From: S144-45 sp015494035
GTDB taxonomy: Bacteria; Pseudomonadota; Gammaproteobacteria; Xanthomonadales; Marinicellaceae
Direction: 5' to 3'
Assembly (NCBI GenBank): GCA_027057345.1
Contig: JALUIX010000138.1
Span: forward strand, 1-6,652
Length of the DNA: 6,652 nucleotides
Shown: positions 3,908-6,652 of the stretch, piece after piece
How the letters are laid out: each line of letters starts with the position of its first letter
How positions within the stretch are numbered: position 1 is the stretch's first letter
Program-made: the position numbers and the translations under genes
Notes under the pieces: generated by a model
The model's input: only the letters and a program-made list of their open reading frames with translations
Database searches by the model: none
What the model was told of the DNA's origin: nothing

Positions 3908-6652
3908 ATGAAACTCCTTTCTGTCTTGTTTTCCTCTTGCCTTCGATTTCGGACTTCTGTTCTGTCCCCGTTCCTGTTGACGGGCTTGTTACTGGGCCAG
4001 GCAGTTGTGGCCAAGGTGTCGCCTTCGACGCTGAATACCCAGAAAGCCTGGCAGCAGCACCAGGCTCTGCGGCAGGCCACGCCCTACCATGGGCTGCAGT
4101 GGCGCAACATCGGCCCGGTGGTTCAAGGTGGCCGTGTGGTGCGAATTGTCTCCGATCCCACAGACAGTAACCACTGGTTTGTGGCCTATGCCTCCGGTGG
4201 TGTGTGGGAAACCCGCAACAACGGCATCACCTTTGAACCGATTACAGATTTCGCCCCGAGCCTGATTGTGGGCGATTTTGCCGTGGACCCGAAAAACCCC
4301 AAGGTTTTGTGGTTGGGAACAGGCGAAAATAACTCGTCGCGGTCATCTTATGGCGGTATGGGCGTATTCAAATCCGCCGATGGTGGCAAAAGCTGGCAGG
4401 CCATGGGTCTGGCCGAGAGCAATCGCATTGGCCGCATTGTCATCGACAAGGACGACCCGGACACCGTTTACGTGGCCGCCCTGGGGCCGCTTTACACCGA
4501 CGGTGGCCAACGGGGTATTTACAAAACCACCGATGGCGGCAAAAGCTGGAAGCGGGTCTTGAAAGGCGACCGGAAAACCGGCTTTGTGGATCTGCAGCAG
4601 GCCAGCAATGGTGACTTGTATGCAGTGGCCTGGGAGAAAGACCGCAAGGCCTGGAATTTCGTCGAAGGCGGGCCGGGCAGCGCCGTCTACAAAAGCCAGG
4701 ATGGCGGCAAAAGCTGGAAAAAACTCACCGCTGGCCTGCCTCAGGGACAGTACACCGGTCGCATGGGTGTGGCCGTCAGCCCCACCGACCCGGACATTGT
4801 CTACGTGGTGGTGGACAATCAGGAGCCGCTGCCGGAATCGCAATGGGACCTGGGCGACAAGGCCGTCACGGCCAAGCGCCTTCGGCAAATGAGCACGGAA
4901 GAATTTCTGCTGCAAGACCCTGTGGCCATTGAGGATTTTCTCAGGGCCAATAACTTTCCACCTGAAATGACAGCCGAAACCCTGCTGGAGCAGGTCCGTT
5001 CAGGCCAGGTCAGGCTAAAGGACCTGGTGGGGCGCCTGCAGGACGCCAATGCCAACTTATTCAACCGCGACATCAAGGGGCTCGAAGTCTATCGCAGCTA
5101 CGACGGCGGTGAGCGTTTTGAAAAAACCCACGACCAGCCATTGAATAACGTGGTTTTTACCTATGGCTACTATTTTGGCCAGGTGCGCGTTGACCCCAAC
5201 AATCCGGACGTGGTCTACACCATGGGGGTGCCGCTGATTGTCTCTCAGGATGCGGGCAAAACCTGGCAATCCCTGTACGACCCCAAGGTGCACGCGGATT
5301 TCCATGAATTGTGGATTGACCCAGCGGACTCGCGTCACCTGCGCGCCGGTAATGACGGCGGCGTGGATGAAAGTTTCGATGGCGGTAAAAACTGGCGCAA
5401 GCTGGACTACCAGCCGGTGGGTCAGTTCTACACCATCGCCGTGGACAACAAAAAGCCCTACAACGTCTATGGCGGTTTACAGGATAACGGCACGTTGACT
5501 GGCTCCAGCGCCACCGACTGGCGTCAGGGCGAATCCTGGCGACAGCTGTTTGGTGGTGATGGCATGCATGTGGCCATTGACCCGCGCGATGACACCAAAT
5601 ACGTGGGCTTTCAGTTTGGCAATTATTACCGCCTGAACAAGCAGGGCAGTCACCCCATTCAGCCGCATAACTACGTGGGCCAGAAAGAGCCGCTGCGGTT
5701 TAATTGGAACACGCCGGTTATCCTCTCCCCCCACAATCCGGACATTGTCTATTTTGGGGCCAACAAGCTGTTTCGCAGTTTCAACCGGGGTGACAAATGG
5801 CAGCCCATCAGTCAGGACCTGAGCAATGGCCCCAAAGAAGGCGATGTGCCTTTTGGAACCATCACCAGCATCAGCGAATCGCCACTGGAATTCGGCCGCC
5901 TGTGGGTGGGCACCGATGACGGCAATGTCTGGTTCAGTCCCGATGGGGGTCACCAATGGAAAAAAATCAGCAAGAAATTGCCAAAAGGGCTGTGGGTCAG
6001 CCGGGTGCACGCGTCACCGCATGACAAGAACCGGGTCTGGCTGGCGCTGAACAATTACCGCAATGATGATCTTGGCGCGTATGTGTATCGCAGTGACGAT
6101 GCGGGCATGCACTGGCGCAGCATCAGCGCTAACCTGCCAGCTGAACCGGTCAATGTCATTCTGGAAGACCCGCACCAGCCGGAGCTGGTGTACGTGGGCA
6201 CCGACAAAGGCATTTATGCGTCCGCAAACGGTGGCCAATCCTGGCAGATGCTGGGCAATAACCTGCCCACGGTGCCGGTGCATGACCTGGCGCTGCAGGC
6301 CCGTGATCGTGAACTGGTGGCCGGGGCTCACGGCCGCAGTGCCTGGGTGCTGAACCTGGCTCCGGTAGAAAACCTGGCGGATGACAACAAAAAAATCACT
6401 CAAAAAGCCGTTTACCTGTTTCCACCACAAGAATTTACCTTCAAGAAATCCTGGCGAGCCCGGCCCTCCCGCTGGTATCAAAAAGGCAATCAGGAAAAGC
6501 CGCTGCCATTATATGTCTGGATCAGCCCGTCCTCACTACCGCGCACTTCGGCTGAAACCGCGGCGGAATGGGCACTGCTGGATGAGAATGGTCAAGTGCT
6601 GTTGAAACACACGCAGCCAGTCACCGCGGGCATCAATCGCTGGGACTGGAAC
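3908..6652 (+). CDS. secreted Asp-box (BNR/VPS10-like) beta-propeller protein, 3' end beyond window
   Basis: The frame is open for 915 codons to the right edge. The start is fixed: the only upstream in-frame codons are four non-start codons and a TAA at 3890. Residues 1-35 form a Sec signal peptide (basic patch, hydrophobic LLTGLLLG, cleavage after AVVA). Residues about 59-815 carry 11 Asp boxes (S/T-x-D/N-x-G-x-x-W/F) at 102, 156, 207, 263, 397, 446, 489, 624, 677, 729 and 772, the mark of sialidase, sortilin/VPS10 and GH74 propellers. Family-like motifs include GNDGG (481-485), GGLQDNG (522-528) and GGDGMH (549-554). A charged helical segment (about 305-390) interrupts the blades. After 820 a different domain begins that resembles a FlgD/Ig-like module (WALLDENGQVL, GINRWDWN). 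The mature part has no cysteine, so the disulfide-rich 10CC module of eukaryotic VPS10 receptors is absent in the visible part. Database labels such as sialidase or glycosyl hydrolase are common for this family but unproven; ligand and activity are unknown. It is probably periplasmic or extracellular. Confidence 0.9.
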   Translation, partial: MKLLSVLFSSCLRFRTSVLSPFLLTGLLLGQAVVAKVSPSTLNTQKAWQQHQALRQATPYHGLQWRNIGPVVQGGRVVRIVSDPTDSNHWFVAYASGGVWETRNNGITFEPITDFAPSLIVGDFAVDPKNPKVLWLGTGENNSSRSSYGGMGVFKSADGGKSWQAMGLAESNRIGRIVIDKDDPDTVYVAALGPLYTDGGQRGIYKTTDGGKSWKRVLKGDRKTGFVDLQQASNGDLYAVAWEKDRKAWNFVEGGPGSAVYKSQDGGKSWKKLTAGLPQGQYTGRMGVAVSPTDPDIVYVVVDNQEPLPESQWDLGDKAVTAKRLRQMSTEEFLLQDPVAIEDFLRANNFPPEMTAETLLEQVRSGQVRLKDLVGRLQDANANLFNRDIKGLEVYRSYDGGERFEKTHDQPLNNVVFTYGYYFGQVRVDPNNPDVVYTMGVPLIVSQDAGKTWQSLYDPKVHADFHELWIDPADSRHLRAGNDGGVDESFDGGKNWRKLDYQPVGQFYTIAVDNKKPYNVYGGLQDNGTLTGSSATDWRQGESWRQLFGGDGMHVAIDPRDDTKYVGFQFGNYYRLNKQGSHPIQPHNYVGQKEPLRFNWNTPVILSPHNPDIVYFGANKLFRSFNRGDKWQPISQDLSNGPKEGDVPFGTITSISESPLEFGRLWVGTDDGNVWFSPDGGHQWKKISKKLPKGLWVSRVHASPHDKNRVWLALNNYRNDDLGAYVYRSDDAGMHWRSISANLPAEPVNVILEDPHQPELVYVGTDKGIYASANGGQSWQMLGNNLPTVPVHDLALQARDRELVAGAHGRSAWVLNLAPVENLADDNKKITQKAVYLFPPQEFTFKKSWRARPSRWYQKGNQEKPLPLYVWISPSSLPRTSAETAAEWALLDENGQVLLKHTQPVTAGINRWDWN
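4379..4718 (+). repeat. DNA-level repeats encoding Asp boxes
   Basis: The 19-mer GATGGCGGCAAAAGCTGGA occurs exactly at 4532-4550 and 4700-4718, and an 18-base near copy with one change lies at 4379-4396. A more diverged copy begins at 5378. All encode D-G-G-K-(S/N)-W of successive propeller blades in the same frame. Identical codon choice points to blade duplication or sequence exchange between blades; the flanking sequence is not conserved. Confidence 0.7.

Noticed and set aside
4343..4915. Minus-strand open frame of 190 codons opposite the propeller gene; similar ones at 5477-6010 and 6014-6481
   Set aside because: The plus frame has a signal peptide and regular Asp boxes across all these regions. 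The minus frames are low-complexity mirror frames with no family resemblance.

Overview
The window looks like a core-genome stretch of a gammaproteobacterium. The evidence is a folB-folK pair, an RpoH (sigma-32) protein that aligns along its whole length with the enterobacterial type, a 618-residue 67K-type SppA (the length of E. coli protease IV), and a Sec-exported Asp-box (BNR/VPS10-like) propeller protein of a kind common in Alteromonadales and Xanthomonadales. I cannot name a genus. I see no mobile elements, CRISPR arrays, tRNAs or rRNAs.

Layout: (1) 2-720, plus strand: the 3' end of folB (dihydroneopterin aldolase) and a complete folK-type pyrophosphokinase, consecutive folate-pathway steps in one transcription unit. 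(2) 721-826: a short convergent gap with a strong hairpin that contains the rpoH stop codon and probably terminates rpoH, perhaps also folK. (3) 811-3699, minus strand: rpoH lies downstream of sppA in the same direction, 171 nt apart. That gap holds a sigma-70-like promoter whose -35 overlaps the sppA stop, a second promoter closely resembling the sigma-E/AlgU class, a leader of about 140 nt with competing secondary structures, and a very strong Shine-Dalgarno. (4) 3700-3907: the divergent intergenic region between sppA and the gene to its right. (5) 3908-6652, plus strand: the first 915 codons of a secreted Asp-box propeller protein that runs off the window.

How the parts relate: rpoH, its apparent sigma-E promoter and sppA share an envelope and protein-quality theme, since SppA clears membrane-embedded signal peptides and sigma-E senses envelope damage. 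The arrangement sppA-rpoH-(convergent)-folK differs from the usual ftsY-ftsE-ftsX-rpoH neighbourhood. The folate genes are probably unrelated to this unit. The exported propeller protein has no functional link that the sequence proves. No clearly undescribed system is visible. The most interesting points are the rpoH control region and the large propeller protein with its helical insertion.
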